From contig NZ_SMKQ01000013.1 in assembly GCF_004348995.1 (NCBI RefSeq), forward strand, positions 20,081-84,080: a stretch of 64,000 bases of DNA. The letters are read 5' to 3'. Positions 34,416-43,387 of this stretch are shown piece by piece. A program made the position numbers and the translations under genes. The notes beneath the pieces were generated by a model that made no database searches, was not told the DNA's origin, and was given only the letters and a program-made list of their open reading frames with translations. This DNA is from Nonomuraea terrae. GTDB taxonomy: Bacteria > Actinomycetota > Actinomycetes > Streptosporangiales > Streptosporangiaceae. Position 1 is the stretch's first letter. Every line of letters begins with the position of its first letter.

Positions 34416-35281
34416 GCGCGGTTCACCGTGGCCTCTCCGAAGATGCCGGTGGGGCGGACCATGACGATGACGGCGAACACCAGGAAGGTGACCAGCTCGG
34501 AGTACTCCTGGAAGTTGCCGGCGGCGAAGGAGTCGAGCAGGCCGAAGACCAGGCCGCCGACGATCGCGCCGGGCATGCTGCCGAACCCGCCGAGCATGGC
34601 CGCGGCGAAACCCTTGATGCCGAGGGTGCCGCCCATCGTCGGGTTGACGTACAACATGGGGCCGATCAGGCTGCCGGCCAGCGCGGCCAGACCGGCGCCG
34701 ATGGCGAAGGCCATGGCGTTGCTGCGCCCGACGTGGATGCCGACCGCGGTGGCGGCCTGGTGGTCCATGGCGACCGCCTGCATGGCCGCGCCGCGCTTCG
34801 TGCGCTGCAGGAACAGCGCCAGCAGGCCGGTCGCCGCCGCCGCCACGGCGATGACCATCAGGCTGTAGGTGGGAATGCGGATGCCCGCCACGTCGATCGG
34901 ACCGGTCGCGACGGGGGACGGCACGGCATGCCCGGTCGCGCCCCAGACGAGCACGGCCCCCGCCTCCAGGACCGCGCCGAAGCCGATCGTGCCGATCAGC
35001 ATCAGCGTGAAGTCCTTGTTCTCCAGCGGGCGCAGGAAACGTTCGATGACCAGGCCGATCAGCGCGGTGACGGCGATGGCCACGATGATCGCCACCGCGA
35101 ACGGCAGCTTGCTGGCCATGTAGAAGGTGGAGGCGGCGTACGCGCCGATCATCACGACGCTGCCGTGGGCGAAGTTGACCAGCCCCATCGTCCGGTAGAC
35201 GATCGAGAAGCCCATCGCCACCAGCGCGTACACCGCTCCGAACGTGACCCCGCCGATCAGGGTCTGAAGGAAGACCTGCAC
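34412..35281 (-). CDS. livH: LIV-type ABC importer permease, LivH homologue
   Basis: A 289-residue permease with about eight hydrophobic helices. The N-terminus LIGGVTFGAVYALVAMGFSI (8-27) and the ALVERFLRPL-like IERFLRPLENKDF segment are hallmarks of LivH. It pairs with the LivM half of the fusion protein. The start follows the binding-protein stop by 1 bp, and the stop overlaps the fusion gene by 4 bp. Confidence 0.93.
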   Translation of the reverse strand: MQVFLQTLIGGVTFGAVYALVAMGFSIVYRTMGLVNFAHGSVVMIGAYAASTFYMASKLPFAVAIIVAIAVTALIGLVIERFLRPLENKDFTLMLIGTIGFGAVLEAGAVLVWGATGHAVPSPVATGPIDVAGIRIPTYSLMVIAVAAAATGLLALFLQRTKRGAAMQAVAMDHQAATAVGIHVGRSNAMAFAIGAGLAALAGSLIGPMLYVNPTMGGTLGIKGFAAAMLGGFGSMPGAIVGGLVFGLLDSFAAGNFQEYSELVTFLVFAVIVMVRPTGIFGEATVNRA

Positions 35282-35282
35282 G

Positions 35283-36425
35283 TCAGCTCGCGGTCTCGGG
35301 CACGACCTTGCCGTCCTTGACCAGGCCGATCTTCGTCTCGTGGATGCCGACGCCGTTGGCGTCGTAGTTGTAGTTCCCCAGCAGGCCGGCGCGCTTGACG
35401 CCGCGGATGGCGTCGGCCAGCTTCTGCCCGCCCTCGCCGTTGGTCTGCTTCAGCGCCTCGATGAGGATGGAGGCGCCGTCGTAGGCCTTGGCCACGTGCA
35501 TGCGGGCGTCCTCGTTGTAGGCGGCCTTGTACTTGGCGGCGAACGCCTTGATCTCCTCGCTGGCGTCGTTGCTGAGGTACGGGGAGCTGACCACCGTGCC
35601 CTCGGCGTTCTCCAGCCCGGCGGTGGTGGCGTACACGTCGGTGCCCAACGGGGCGCCGCCCGCGAAGACCGCTTTCAGCCCCAGCTCGCGGGCCTGCTTG
35701 GCGATCAGGCCGGACTGCACCTCCTCGGCGCCGATGAACAGCACCTCGGGGTCCTGCTCGCGGATCTTGGCCAGGTTGGCGTTGAAGTCCTTCTGGTCGG
35801 GGGTGACGACCTCGTCGGCGGACGGGGTGACGTTCCTGCTCTTGAGCGAGGCGAGGAACGCGTCGTGCTCCCCGGCGCCGTAGGCGCCGTTGTTGCTGAT
35901 CAGGGCGATGTTCTTCAGGCCCTTGTCGTCGACGAGGTACTTGGCCAGCGTCTCGTCGAAGGTGACGCTGGTCGGGGCGTTCAGGAACAGGAACGGGCTC
36001 TTCAGCTCGGCGAGCTTGGGCGACTGGCCGGAGGTGATGTTCGGGATCTTGGCGTCCTTCAGGATGGGAGCCATGGCCAGGGTGACCGCGCTCTCGGCGG
36101 TGCCGAGCATGGCGACGTAGCCCTCGCTGGAGATCTTCCTGGCCACGTTGGTGCCGATCGTCGGGTCACCCTGGCTGTCGAACAGGTCGAGCTGGATCTG
36201 CCGCCCGTTGACGCCGCCGGCCTTGTTGGCCTCGTCGATGGCGAGCTTGACGCCCTTGTGCTCCCACTGCCCGAGCGAGCTGAGCTGACCGCTCTGCGCG
36301 TTGACGTTGGCGATCTTGATGGGACCGGTGGCGTTCGACTCGGAGCTCTGGGACTGGCCGGGAGGGGCGCAGGCGGCGAGTGCCATCAGAGCCGCGGCTG
36401 CGATGGAGAAGCTCGTGAAACGCAC
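35283..36425 (-). CDS. ABC importer substrate-binding lipoprotein (LivK type)
   Basis: A 380-residue type I periplasmic-binding protein. The N-terminus MRFTSFSIAAAALMALAAC ends in a lipobox (LAAC, Cys19), so it would be anchored outside the membrane. The mature part has the LivK order IKIANVNAQSGQLSSLGQ, IQLDLFDSQGDPTIG, NITSGQSPKL and ALISNNGAYGAG. It starts with GTG behind GAGGTG and is first in the importer operon. The dyad found at the catabolic genes is absent from its 108-bp upstream region, so it may be regulated differently. Ligand unknown. Confidence 0.9.
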   Translation of the reverse strand: MRFTSFSIAAAALMALAACAPPGQSQSSESNATGPIKIANVNAQSGQLSSLGQWEHKGVKLAIDEANKAGGVNGRQIQLDLFDSQGDPTIGTNVARKISSEGYVAMLGTAESAVTLAMAPILKDAKIPNITSGQSPKLAELKSPFLFLNAPTSVTFDETLAKYLVDDKGLKNIALISNNGAYGAGEHDAFLASLKSRNVTPSADEVVTPDQKDFNANLAKIREQDPEVLFIGAEEVQSGLIAKQARELGLKAVFAGGAPLGTDVYATTAGLENAEGTVVSSPYLSNDASEEIKAFAAKYKAAYNEDARMHVAKAYDGASILIEALKQTNGEGGQKLADAIRGVKRAGLLGNYNYDANGVGIHETKIGLVKDGKVVPETAS

Positions 36426-36533
36426 GGTTCACCTCGTAGGGGGGTGGTGAGGGTTAATTCACGGACTCGTTCGTTCGTTATAACGCCAGGACGCGACTCG
36501 GGGAATCTCGAACGTGCAACGGTTTCGGCCGGG

Positions 36534-38249
36534 TCAGTCGGTGAAGAGACCCTGGTAGATGTCCTTGATGTTCCAGTGGCCGGGGGTCGGCACCGGTTCG
36601 TTCACCATCGGTACGTCGATCACGGCGGGGCGTCGGCTCGCGACGGCCTCGCGTAGTGCCACGCCGAGGTCGGCGGGCGTGGCGACGGTGTGGCCGTCGG
36701 CGCCGCAGGCCCTGGCGAGCGCGGCGAAGTCCGGGCTGTAGGGCCGTCCGTCAGGGCCGGTGAAGTCGCAGCCGTAGCTGCGGCCGTAGTGCGACGACTG
36801 CAGGTCGGAGATCGTGCCGTGCGCGCGGTTGTTCATCACCACGAACACCACCGGCGCGGCCTGCTCGACCGCCATGGGCACGGCCGGCAGCTGCGCGCTC
36901 ATGCCGCCGTCGCCGATGAGCGCCACCACGGTCCTGCCCGGCTCGGCGAGTTGCACGCCCACCGCGGCGGCCGGGCCGAAGCCCATGGTGGAGGCGCCTC
37001 CCGGGGTGATGAAGCGGCCCTCGGGCGGCAGCTCGTAGCACTGCGCGACGCCGTTCTTGTTCCAGCCCACATCCGTCACCAGGACGGCGTCCGCGGGCAG
37101 CGCCTCCCGCACGTCCGCCAGAATGCGTTCGGGTCGCAGGGGGAAGTCCTCGCTCCTGCCGCGTTCCTGACTGGCCGAGAACAGCTGTGATCGAGCCTGC
37201 AGGATCTGCTGCCGCAGGTCGGGCCTGCTACGCGGAGCGTGGGACTTGGCGGCGTCGGCGATCGCCCTGACCGCGAGGCCCACGTCGGCCACCGCGCCGA
37301 TCTCCGCCGGGTAGTTGCGGCCGATCTCGGCCGGGTCGATGTCGATCTGGATCAGCGTGCTCCCGCTGAAGTCCCAGGTGAAGCGGGGATCCCAGGAGCT
37401 GGCGTCGGTCTCGGCGAACCTGGTGGCCAGGGCGAGCACCACGTCCGCCCCGCGGGCGTAGGCGTTGGTCAGCTCCAGCCCCCAGAAGCCCGGCATCCCG
37501 AGGACCAGCGGATGGGCGTCGGGCACCGTGCCCTTGGCCATGAGCGAGTGGGCGATGGGCACATCGAGGTGCTCGGCCAGGCGGATCAGGGCTTCGGCGT
37601 CCTCGCGCAGGCCGCCGCCCACGTAGAGCAGCGGACGCTCGGCGGCGGCCAGCCGGGACGCGATCAGCTCCGCGGTGGCCTCCGGCAGGCCGGGCGGGGC
37701 CGCGTGGCTGATCGGCGGGAAGGGCGCGGCGGGCCGGGAGAAGACGTCCATCGGCACGTTGACCAGCACGGCGCCCGGCCGGCCCGAGGTCGCGGTCCAG
37801 AAGGCGCGCTCGACGAAGCGCCCGAGGTCCTGTGTCCGGTGCACGTTCCAGGTTCGCTTGACGAAGGGCCGGAACACGCTCGCCTGGTCGGCGTCCGCGT
37901 GCAGGTTGATCTCCTGGTGCGGGTGGCGGCCGTGGTAGTAGGAGGGGATGTCGCCGGAGATCACCACCAGCGGTACCGAGTCGAGCGCGGCGGTCATGAC
38001 GCCGGTGGCGGCGTTGGTCAGGCCGGGACCGACGTGCACGAGCAGTACGCCCGGCTTGCCGCAGGCGCGGGCGTAGCCGTCGGCCGCGTGCGCGGCCGCC
38101 TGCTCGTGCCGGGCGATGACGAACCGGATCGGGCTGTCGGCCAGCGCGTCCAGGACGGCGATGTTGGTGTGACCGCAGGTGCCGAAGACGTACTCGACGC
38201 CGAGCGCTTCGAGTTGCGCGACCAGGGCGTGGGCGGCTGTCGTGGTCAC
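36534..38249 (-). CDS. thiamine-diphosphate-dependent enzyme (acetolactate synthase/decarboxylase family)
   Basis: A 571-residue ThDP enzyme. The N-terminal PYR domain carries the catalytic glutamate in IARHEQAAAHAADGYAR near 46-62; the C-terminal PP domain has the GDG...NN motif (LIGDGGMSAQ to VVMNNRAHGT). The frame extends upstream in a 836-codon run, but the true start is GTG 38249, which overlaps the aldehyde dehydrogenase stop (GTGA). Coupling to an aldehyde dehydrogenase suggests a 2-oxo acid decarboxylase that hands over an aldehyde, but carboligase or oxalyl-CoA decarboxylase-like activities are not excluded. Confidence 0.88.
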   Translation of the reverse strand: MTTTAAHALVAQLEALGVEYVFGTCGHTNIAVLDALADSPIRFVIARHEQAAAHAADGYARACGKPGVLLVHVGPGLTNAATGVMTAALDSVPLVVISGDIPSYYHGRHPHQEINLHADADQASVFRPFVKRTWNVHRTQDLGRFVERAFWTATSGRPGAVLVNVPMDVFSRPAAPFPPISHAAPPGLPEATAELIASRLAAAERPLLYVGGGLREDAEALIRLAEHLDVPIAHSLMAKGTVPDAHPLVLGMPGFWGLELTNAYARGADVVLALATRFAETDASSWDPRFTWDFSGSTLIQIDIDPAEIGRNYPAEIGAVADVGLAVRAIADAAKSHAPRSRPDLRQQILQARSQLFSASQERGRSEDFPLRPERILADVREALPADAVLVTDVGWNKNGVAQCYELPPEGRFITPGGASTMGFGPAAAVGVQLAEPGRTVVALIGDGGMSAQLPAVPMAVEQAAPVVFVVMNNRAHGTISDLQSSHYGRSYGCDFTGPDGRPYSPDFAALARACGADGHTVATPADLGVALREAVASRRPAVIDVPMVNEPVPTPGHWNIKDIYQGLFTD

Positions 38250-39697
38250 TCGTCCCCCCAGATGGTCAGGCCCTTGAGCATGAGAGTCTTGGTCACGGTG
38301 AAGTCCTCGATCATCCAGCGCGGCGACTCGCGGCCCATGCCGGAGTCCTTCACGCCGCCGAACGGAACGTGGTCGAGACGGAAGTTGGAGGAGCCGTTCA
38401 CGACCAGGCCGCCGACCTCCAGCTCGCGCCAGGCGGTTATGATCCGGCGCACGTCGTGGGTGAACAGCCCGGCCTGCAGCCCGTACGCACTGCGGTTGCA
38501 CTCGGCCAGGACGTCGTCGAAATCGTCGTAGGGGAGCACGGCCACCAGCGCGCCGAAGACCTCCTCGCGGACGACTCTGGCCTCGGCGGGCGGGGCGAGG
38601 ACGACGGTCGGCGCCATCACCGCGCCCTCGCGCGTGCCGCCGGTCGCCACCCGTGCGCCCTGGCCGGCCGCCTCGGCGGTCCAGCTGACGACTCGCTCGG
38701 CCGCGTCGTCGTCCACCATGGAGCCGACGTCGGTACCCGGATCCAGGGGATCGCCGACGACCAGGGCCTTCACCTCTGCGGTCAGTGATTCGGCGAACGC
38801 CTCGAAACGGGTGCGATGAACATAGACCCGCTGGACGGAGATGCAGCTCTGCCCGGAGTTGCTGAAGCCGGTGCGGGCGCACACGAGCGCCGCTTGGCCG
38901 ATGTCGGCGTCCTCGCAGACAATGGTCGCGGCGTTCCCGCCGAGTTCGAGCATCACCCGTTTCGGACCGGCGGCGTGCGCGACGGCGTGACCCGCGGTGA
39001 CGCCGCCGGTGAAGCTGACGACAGCGATCTGCGGCGCGGCGCACAGCCGCGCGCCCACGTCACCGCCCCCGTGCAGGACCTGCACGGCCTCCACCGGCAT
39101 CCCGGCCGCGAGCAGGATCTCCACCAACGCGGTGGAGACCGCGGGCGCCTGCGGGGGAGGCTTGACGATGGTGGTGTTGCCGGCCGCGAACGAGGCGGCG
39201 AGCTTGTGAGCGAGCAGATTGGCGGGGGCGTTGAACGGAGTGATCGCCAGCACCGGGCCGGCCGGGGCTCGCTGGGTTATCGCGGTGTTGCCGATCCCGC
39301 GGCCCCATCCCGCCACCGGCAACACCTCGCCCCCGATCATCCTTGCCTCGGCGGCGGCGACGGACAAGGTGTCCGCGACGCGCAGAACTTCGCCACGTCC
39401 GTCCTTGAGTGGTTTGCCCAGCTCGAGTGCCAGCAGGCGGGTCAACCGTTCGCCCTGCTCGGAGACCGAGGCGGCGGCGCGTTCCAGGATGTCGGCCCGG
39501 GTGGCGGGCGCCAGCCGGGCGACGAATCTGGACGCCCGGCGGGCATAGGCCAGGGCCGCGTCGATGTCGCCGGGTTGTGTGGTCCGCGCCCGGCTGACAG
39601 GTTCCCGGACATAGGGGCCGATGCGATCGCTGTACGCGCCTTCGGTCAGCCACTCGCCGGCGACTAAGCACCTTGCTTCGTGGATGGTGTTCATCAA
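38246..39697 (-). CDS. NAD(P)-dependent aldehyde dehydrogenase
   Basis: A 483-residue ALDH. The general base Glu is in VMLELGGNAA and the catalytic Cys in GFSNSGQSCISVQR; AITPFNAPANLLAHKLAASFAAG is the Rossmann segment and KPPPQAP holds the adenine-site lysine. It is closest in style to lactaldehyde/phosphonoacetaldehyde-type dehydrogenases. First gene of a two-gene operon with the ThDP enzyme (4-bp overlap). Two paired dyads lie between its ATG and the divergent iclR gene. Confidence 0.92.
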   Translation of the reverse strand: MMNTIHEARCLVAGEWLTEGAYSDRIGPYVREPVSRARTTQPGDIDAALAYARRASRFVARLAPATRADILERAAASVSEQGERLTRLLALELGKPLKDGRGEVLRVADTLSVAAAEARMIGGEVLPVAGWGRGIGNTAITQRAPAGPVLAITPFNAPANLLAHKLAASFAAGNTTIVKPPPQAPAVSTALVEILLAAGMPVEAVQVLHGGGDVGARLCAAPQIAVVSFTGGVTAGHAVAHAAGPKRVMLELGGNAATIVCEDADIGQAALVCARTGFSNSGQSCISVQRVYVHRTRFEAFAESLTAEVKALVVGDPLDPGTDVGSMVDDDAAERVVSWTAEAAGQGARVATGGTREGAVMAPTVVLAPPAEARVVREEVFGALVAVLPYDDFDDVLAECNRSAYGLQAGLFTHDVRRIITAWRELEVGGLVVNGSSNFRLDHVPFGGVKDSGMGRESPRWMIEDFTVTKTLMLKGLTIWGDE

Positions 39698-39709
39698 ACT
39701 CCCGCTAGA

Positions 39710-39743
39710 TCCGCGCAGTGGTTCTGTTAATCCGCACTGTGGA
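39710..39743. promoter_or_regulatory. paired IclR-type dyad, ALDH-proximal
   Basis: TCCGCGCAGTGGT (39710-39722) and TCCGCACTGTGGA (39731-39743) match TCCRC-N3-GYGGA at 9 and 10 of 10 fixed positions, with centres 21 bp apart. The pair starts 13 bp upstream of the ALDH start codon, a position suited to repression. Confidence 0.65.
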
Positions 39744-39795
39744 TTGCCTCACGGTATGAGCACCGCGAAGGTTCTGGCAAGAGGGCCATGGCGGA

Positions 39796-39829
39796 TCCAC
39801 TTAGTGGAGCATATGGACCGCTAAGCGGA
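39796..39829. promoter_or_regulatory. paired IclR-type dyad, iclR-proximal
   Basis: TCCACTTAGTGGA (39796-39808, perfect palindrome) and ACCGCTAAGCGGA (39817-39829) again have centres 21 bp apart. The pair lies about 70 bp upstream of iclR and 100 bp upstream of ALDH, so it could control both divergent transcripts. Confidence 0.65.
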
Positions 39830-39882
39830 CTAGTGTTAGCGTACGGACCACATGAGAGGGTGAGCAGCAGGTTCACCTTCGA

Positions 39883-39894
39883 CTCACTAGTGAG
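39883..39894. promoter_or_regulatory. 12-bp perfect palindrome CTCACTAGTGAG next to the iclR start
   Basis: The palindrome overlaps the GAGG ribosome site of iclR. Its left nine bases, CTCACTAGT, recur at 26210-26218 within the proposed operator of the quinate/shikimate operon. It is unrelated to the TCCRC dyads. Confidence 0.4.
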
Positions 39895-39899
39895 GATCC

Positions 39900-40673
39900 G
39901 TGCCTTCGAACATTCCTGCAGCGTCGGGGGACAGCGGGGGGGTGCGCAGCGTCCAGCGCGCGTTCGACATCCTCTCGTTGCTCACCGAGGACCGGCGGAC
40001 CTTGACGATCCGCGAGGTCGTCGACGAGACAGGCCTGGCCAAGACCACGGCTCTGCGCCTGCTGCAGACCCTGGAGCACATGGGGCTGCTGTGGGCCACG
40101 CCCAAGGGCTACACGGCCGGGCCCGCGTTGTGGCGCTGGGCGCACCTGGCCCGCTCGGCGTGGGAACTGCCGCCGGAGACCGTCCAGCTCATGCGCGAGC
40201 TGGGAGCGCGGCACCGCGAGACGGTCAATCTCTACGTGCTGCGCGACGTGCATCGCATCTGCATCGCCCAGCAGGAGAGCTCCCAGCCGCTGCGCCACGT
40301 GGTGCGGGTCGGAGACGAGTTGCCCCTGTGGGCGGGAGCGTCCTCCAAGGTCCTGCTCAAGGACGCGCCGGAGCGGCTGCTCCTGCGGGTGGCCCGCTCT
40401 TCTCCCCACGGTGAGACACATGTGGACACGTTGCGGGATTGGATCGATCAGGCGACGCGCGACGGTTACGCGACCAGCCACGGCGAACGTGAACCCGGCC
40501 TGTCCGCCGTCGCCGTCCCCGTCACGGGCGGCTCGGGAGCGACCGTGGCGGCGCTGACGCTGAGCGGCCCCACGGTCCGCTTCACCGAGGACCGGGTCCA
40601 GGAATTCGCCGCGGACCTGCGCGAGGCAGCCAAGCGTATGTCGGAGCGCGGGTTCGACCATCCGCTGACTTGA
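39900..40673 (+). CDS. IclR family transcriptional regulator
   Basis: A 257-residue IclR protein starting at GTG 39900. The N-terminal winged HTH (SVQRAFDILSLLTEDRRTLTIREVVDETGLAKTTALRLL in residues 17-56) is followed by the effector domain (LYVLRDVHRICIAQQE, GDELPLWAGASSKVLL). It is divergent from ALDH-ThDP and upstream of the CoA-transferase and citryl-CoA lyase genes. IclR proteins often bind paired or multiple palindromes, which fits the dyads found here. Confidence 0.93.
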   Translation: MPSNIPAASGDSGGVRSVQRAFDILSLLTEDRRTLTIREVVDETGLAKTTALRLLQTLEHMGLLWATPKGYTAGPALWRWAHLARSAWELPPETVQLMRELGARHRETVNLYVLRDVHRICIAQQESSQPLRHVVRVGDELPLWAGASSKVLLKDAPERLLLRVARSSPHGETHVDTLRDWIDQATRDGYATSHGEREPGLSAVAVPVTGGSGATVAALTLSGPTVRFTEDRVQEFAADLREAAKRMSERGFDHPLT

Positions 40674-40688
40674 CTCTATGGAGCGTGA

Positions 40689-41846
40689 ATGCAGCAGTTG
40701 CCACTGGACGGCGTCAAGGTCGTGGACCTGACCAACGTCCTGGCCGGGCCGTACTGCAGTTACCAGCTGATGCTGTTCGGCGCGGAGGTGGTCAAGGTGG
40801 AATTGCCCGGCACCGGGGATCTCGCCCGGCGGCTCGGGCCCGATCCCGAGCTCAATCGACGCCACCTGGGCGCTTCCTTCCTCGCCCAGAACGCGGGAAA
40901 GAAGTCCGTCGAGCTCGATCTGAAGAGCCAGGCCGGGCGGGACAGCTTCGAGTCGATGATCAACGGTGCCGACGTCGTGCTGGAGAACTTCAGGGCCGGG
41001 GTGATGGACAGGCTCGGCTACGGCTGGGAGCGCGTGCGCGAGCTCAACCCCGGCCTGGTCTACTGCGCCATCTCCGGCTTCGGGCAGAGCGGGCCGATGA
41101 GCGGGGCCCCCGCCTACGACCAGATCATCCAAGGACTGTCCGGCATGATGAGCGTCACCGGCACCCCCGAGACCGCGCCACTGCGGGTGGGCTTTCCCAT
41201 CTGCGACACCATCGGCGGGTTGATGGCCGCTTTCGCGATCTCCGCCGCGCTGGCGGGGCGGCAGCGCAGCGGGCGCGGCTGCTTCCTGGACCTGTCCATG
41301 CTGGAGGCGTCGATCTCCGCGATGGGCTGGACTGTCTCCAACTACCTGATCAGCGGTGTCGAACCTGAGCCGATGGGCGACCAGAACGCCACTGCCGCCC
41401 CCTCCGGCACCTTCCAGACCGCCGACGGGCCGCTCAACATCGCCGCCAACCAGCAGGCCCAATTCGAGACTCTGTGCCGGATCGCCGGCCGGCCCGACCT
41501 GCTCACCGACCCCCGCTTCGCCGACAGGGAAGCACGCAAGGCCCACCGGCAGGCCCTCAACGAGCAGCTCAATCAGGCACTGCGGGCCAAGACCGCGCTG
41601 GAGTGGGAGGACCTGCTCTCCCGCGAGGGAGTCCCCGCCGCCCGCGTCCTCACCGTCCCCCAAGCGCTCGCACTCGACCAGCTACGTCATCGCGGCTTCC
41701 TGACCGAGGTACCGTTCGCGGGGAGTGGCGAGCGGCAGGTCACCGTGACGGGGAACGGCGTGGTCGTCGACGGCGTCGCCCTGCGCCCGCGCGGGGCCCC
41801 ACCGCGGCTCGGCGAACACAATGACGAGTTCGAGGTGGCGTCATGA
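40689..41846 (+). CDS. CaiB/BaiF (class III) CoA-transferase
   Basis: A 385-residue class III CoA-transferase, moving CoA between carboxylic acids. The N-terminus VKVVDLTNVLAGPYCSYQL and VELDLKSQAGR are family hallmarks, and the catalytic aspartate should be in PAYDQIIQGLSG near 147. It follows iclR by 15 bp and overlaps the next gene by 4 bp (ATGA). Together with the lyase it would activate a hydroxy-di- or tricarboxylate as a CoA thioester and cleave it. Confidence 0.92.
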   Translation: MQQLPLDGVKVVDLTNVLAGPYCSYQLMLFGAEVVKVELPGTGDLARRLGPDPELNRRHLGASFLAQNAGKKSVELDLKSQAGRDSFESMINGADVVLENFRAGVMDRLGYGWERVRELNPGLVYCAISGFGQSGPMSGAPAYDQIIQGLSGMMSVTGTPETAPLRVGFPICDTIGGLMAAFAISAALAGRQRSGRGCFLDLSMLEASISAMGWTVSNYLISGVEPEPMGDQNATAAPSGTFQTADGPLNIAANQQAQFETLCRIAGRPDLLTDPRFADREARKAHRQALNEQLNQALRAKTALEWEDLLSREGVPAARVLTVPQALALDQLRHRGFLTEVPFAGSGERQVTVTGNGVVVDGVALRPRGAPPRLGEHNDEFEVAS

Positions 41847-42616
41847 CCGGTGCCGGTGGGGCATCGTCAGCGGCTGCCGACGCCGAGGTGGCCGGCTGGT
41901 GGGCGACCGCGGTGTCGAAGATCGAGCCCGACCTCATCGAGTTGCGGGGACACCCGGTCCAGGACCTCATCGGGCGGATCGGCCTGGCCGAGATGATCTG
42001 GCTCATGCTCCGCGGTGAACGGCCCGATCCGCGGCGGGCGGCGTTGCTGGAGGCGGCGCTGGTCTCGTCGGTCGATCACGGGCCGCACGCGCCGTCCATA
42101 GCCGTCGCCCGCATGGCCGCCACCTGCGGAGTGGGGCTCAACAACGCCGTCGCCACGGGTGTCAACGTGCTCGGGGACGTGCACGGCGGTGCGGGCGAGC
42201 AATGCGTCCTGCTGCTGGAGGACGTGGTCAGGCAGGCGGACCCGGCCGCTGTGGTCGCCCGCTGGCGCGCGCGTGACAAGTACCTGCCGGGCTTCGGGCA
42301 TCGCTTCCACACGCGCGATCCGCGCCGGGATCCGCTGCTCGGCCTCGTGGCAGAAGCGGTCGCGGACGGGGTGGTGCCGGGCGCGCACCTGACTGCCGCG
42401 ATCGAGGTGGAGCGGCTGATCGCGCCGGTGCCGATGAACATCGACGGGGCGACCGCCGTGGTCTACGCCGAGCTGGGCTTTCCGGCGCCCCTGGCACGCG
42501 GGCTCTTCGTGCTCAGCAGATCCGTCGGGATCCTGGCCCATGCGTGGGAAGAGACCGGGCAGGGAAGGCGCAACAAGGGCCCGATACCGCCGTCCATTCT
42601 GCCGGACTGGCTCTGA
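41843..42616 (+). CDS. citrate synthase-fold protein, citryl-CoA lyase-like
   Basis: A 257-residue citrate synthase-superfamily protein, about the length of the stand-alone citryl-CoA lyase group. The conserved histidines are in VDHGPHAPS, LGDVHGGAGE and LPGFGHRFH, and the terminal EETGQGRRNKGPIPP is a usual C-end of the group. Such enzymes cleave citryl-CoA-like thioesters to acetyl-CoA and a 2-oxo acid. The natural substrate here cannot be named. ATGA overlap with the CoA-transferase shows coupled translation. A hairpin follows. Confidence 0.87.
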   Translation: MTGAGGASSAAADAEVAGWWATAVSKIEPDLIELRGHPVQDLIGRIGLAEMIWLMLRGERPDPRRAALLEAALVSSVDHGPHAPSIAVARMAATCGVGLNNAVATGVNVLGDVHGGAGEQCVLLLEDVVRQADPAAVVARWRARDKYLPGFGHRFHTRDPRRDPLLGLVAEAVADGVVPGAHLTAAIEVERLIAPVPMNIDGATAVVYAELGFPAPLARGLFVLSRSVGILAHAWEETGQGRRNKGPIPPSILPDWL

Positions 42617-42655
42617 GCGGCAACCCGCCGGGGGACGCGACAGGGCCTCTGACCA

Positions 42656-42680
42656 GGCGCCTGTGAAAGTCACAGGCGCC
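42656..42680. terminator. 11-bp terminator hairpin
   Basis: GGCGCCTGTGA (42656-42666) and TCACAGGCGCC (42670-42680) are perfectly complementary around AAG. It follows the citryl-CoA lyase-like gene by 40 bp and lies before the convergent hydrolase remnant. Confidence 0.75.
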
Positions 42681-42765
42681 AGGGCCGACAGATCCCGTCG
42701 AGGACCCCGGGCCGTCGGGCGATGGGTCAGATCCGGGCGGGAAGCGCTCGTCCACCTCGTCACTG

Positions 42766-43125
42766 TCAGGTGAGCAAGAACTCGGCCGTCGCCGCGCCCA
42801 CGGCGGCGTTGTCGGGAGCGAAGTGGCTCTGACCGGCCAGGACCAGCACAGGCACGCCGATCTTCGCGGCCTGCGCCGCGGGCAGCGTGTTGTCGCCCAT
42901 CACCGCGGTGTCGTAGACCAGGGTGTGGGCCAGCGCGACCAGGTCCGGCCAGGCGGGGGTCACGCGCATCTGAGCGATCATCTCGGCGGGCATCCCCATG
43001 CCCTGGGTCATGAAGTACTCCACCGCCTCACCGCGGCGGCCGCCGGCGGTCAGCGCTTCGAGCCGGGAGGCGAAGTCGGCGGGCATGGCAGGGCGGGCGC
43101 CGTCGGGTGAGGTGGTCTTGTACAT
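42766..43125 (-). pseudogene. C-terminal stub of an alpha/beta hydrolase
   Basis: The 119-residue frame has only the cap and C-terminal strands of a small alpha/beta hydrolase (PADFASRLEALTAGGRRGEA, AHTLVYDTAVMGD, IGVPVLVLAGQSHFAPDNAA). The nucleophile elbow (G-x-S-x-G) and the first half of the fold are absent, and the sequence upstream of ATG 43125 gives no such similarity in any frame. It is therefore a 5'-truncated relic. Confidence 0.65.
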
Positions 43126-43387
43126 CGTCGTATGCCCTTGCGAAGTGGGCGCCCAGCGGCGGAACCACCGGGACGCAGGACGATCAAGCTGGTGCGCCGT
43201 GGTAGAGCATCACCGCCGAGCGAGATCAGGGTGACGAGCCCTTCTTCAGACAGGCAATCTTGTCAGGAAAAATATAGTTCCTTGTCTAGTGGCGGCCGGC
43301 TCGCGCCTGGCGAAGCTGTCGTACCTGCGACGATGCCTCCTGTACCAAACTGGCACATCTGATGATTTAAGCGCCGAAAGGGGCACA

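Noticed and set aside
36534..39044. An 836-codon version of the ThDP enzyme
   Set aside because: The first 265 codons overlap the aldehyde dehydrogenase in another frame and are low-complexity. The family N-terminus begins at GTG 38249.
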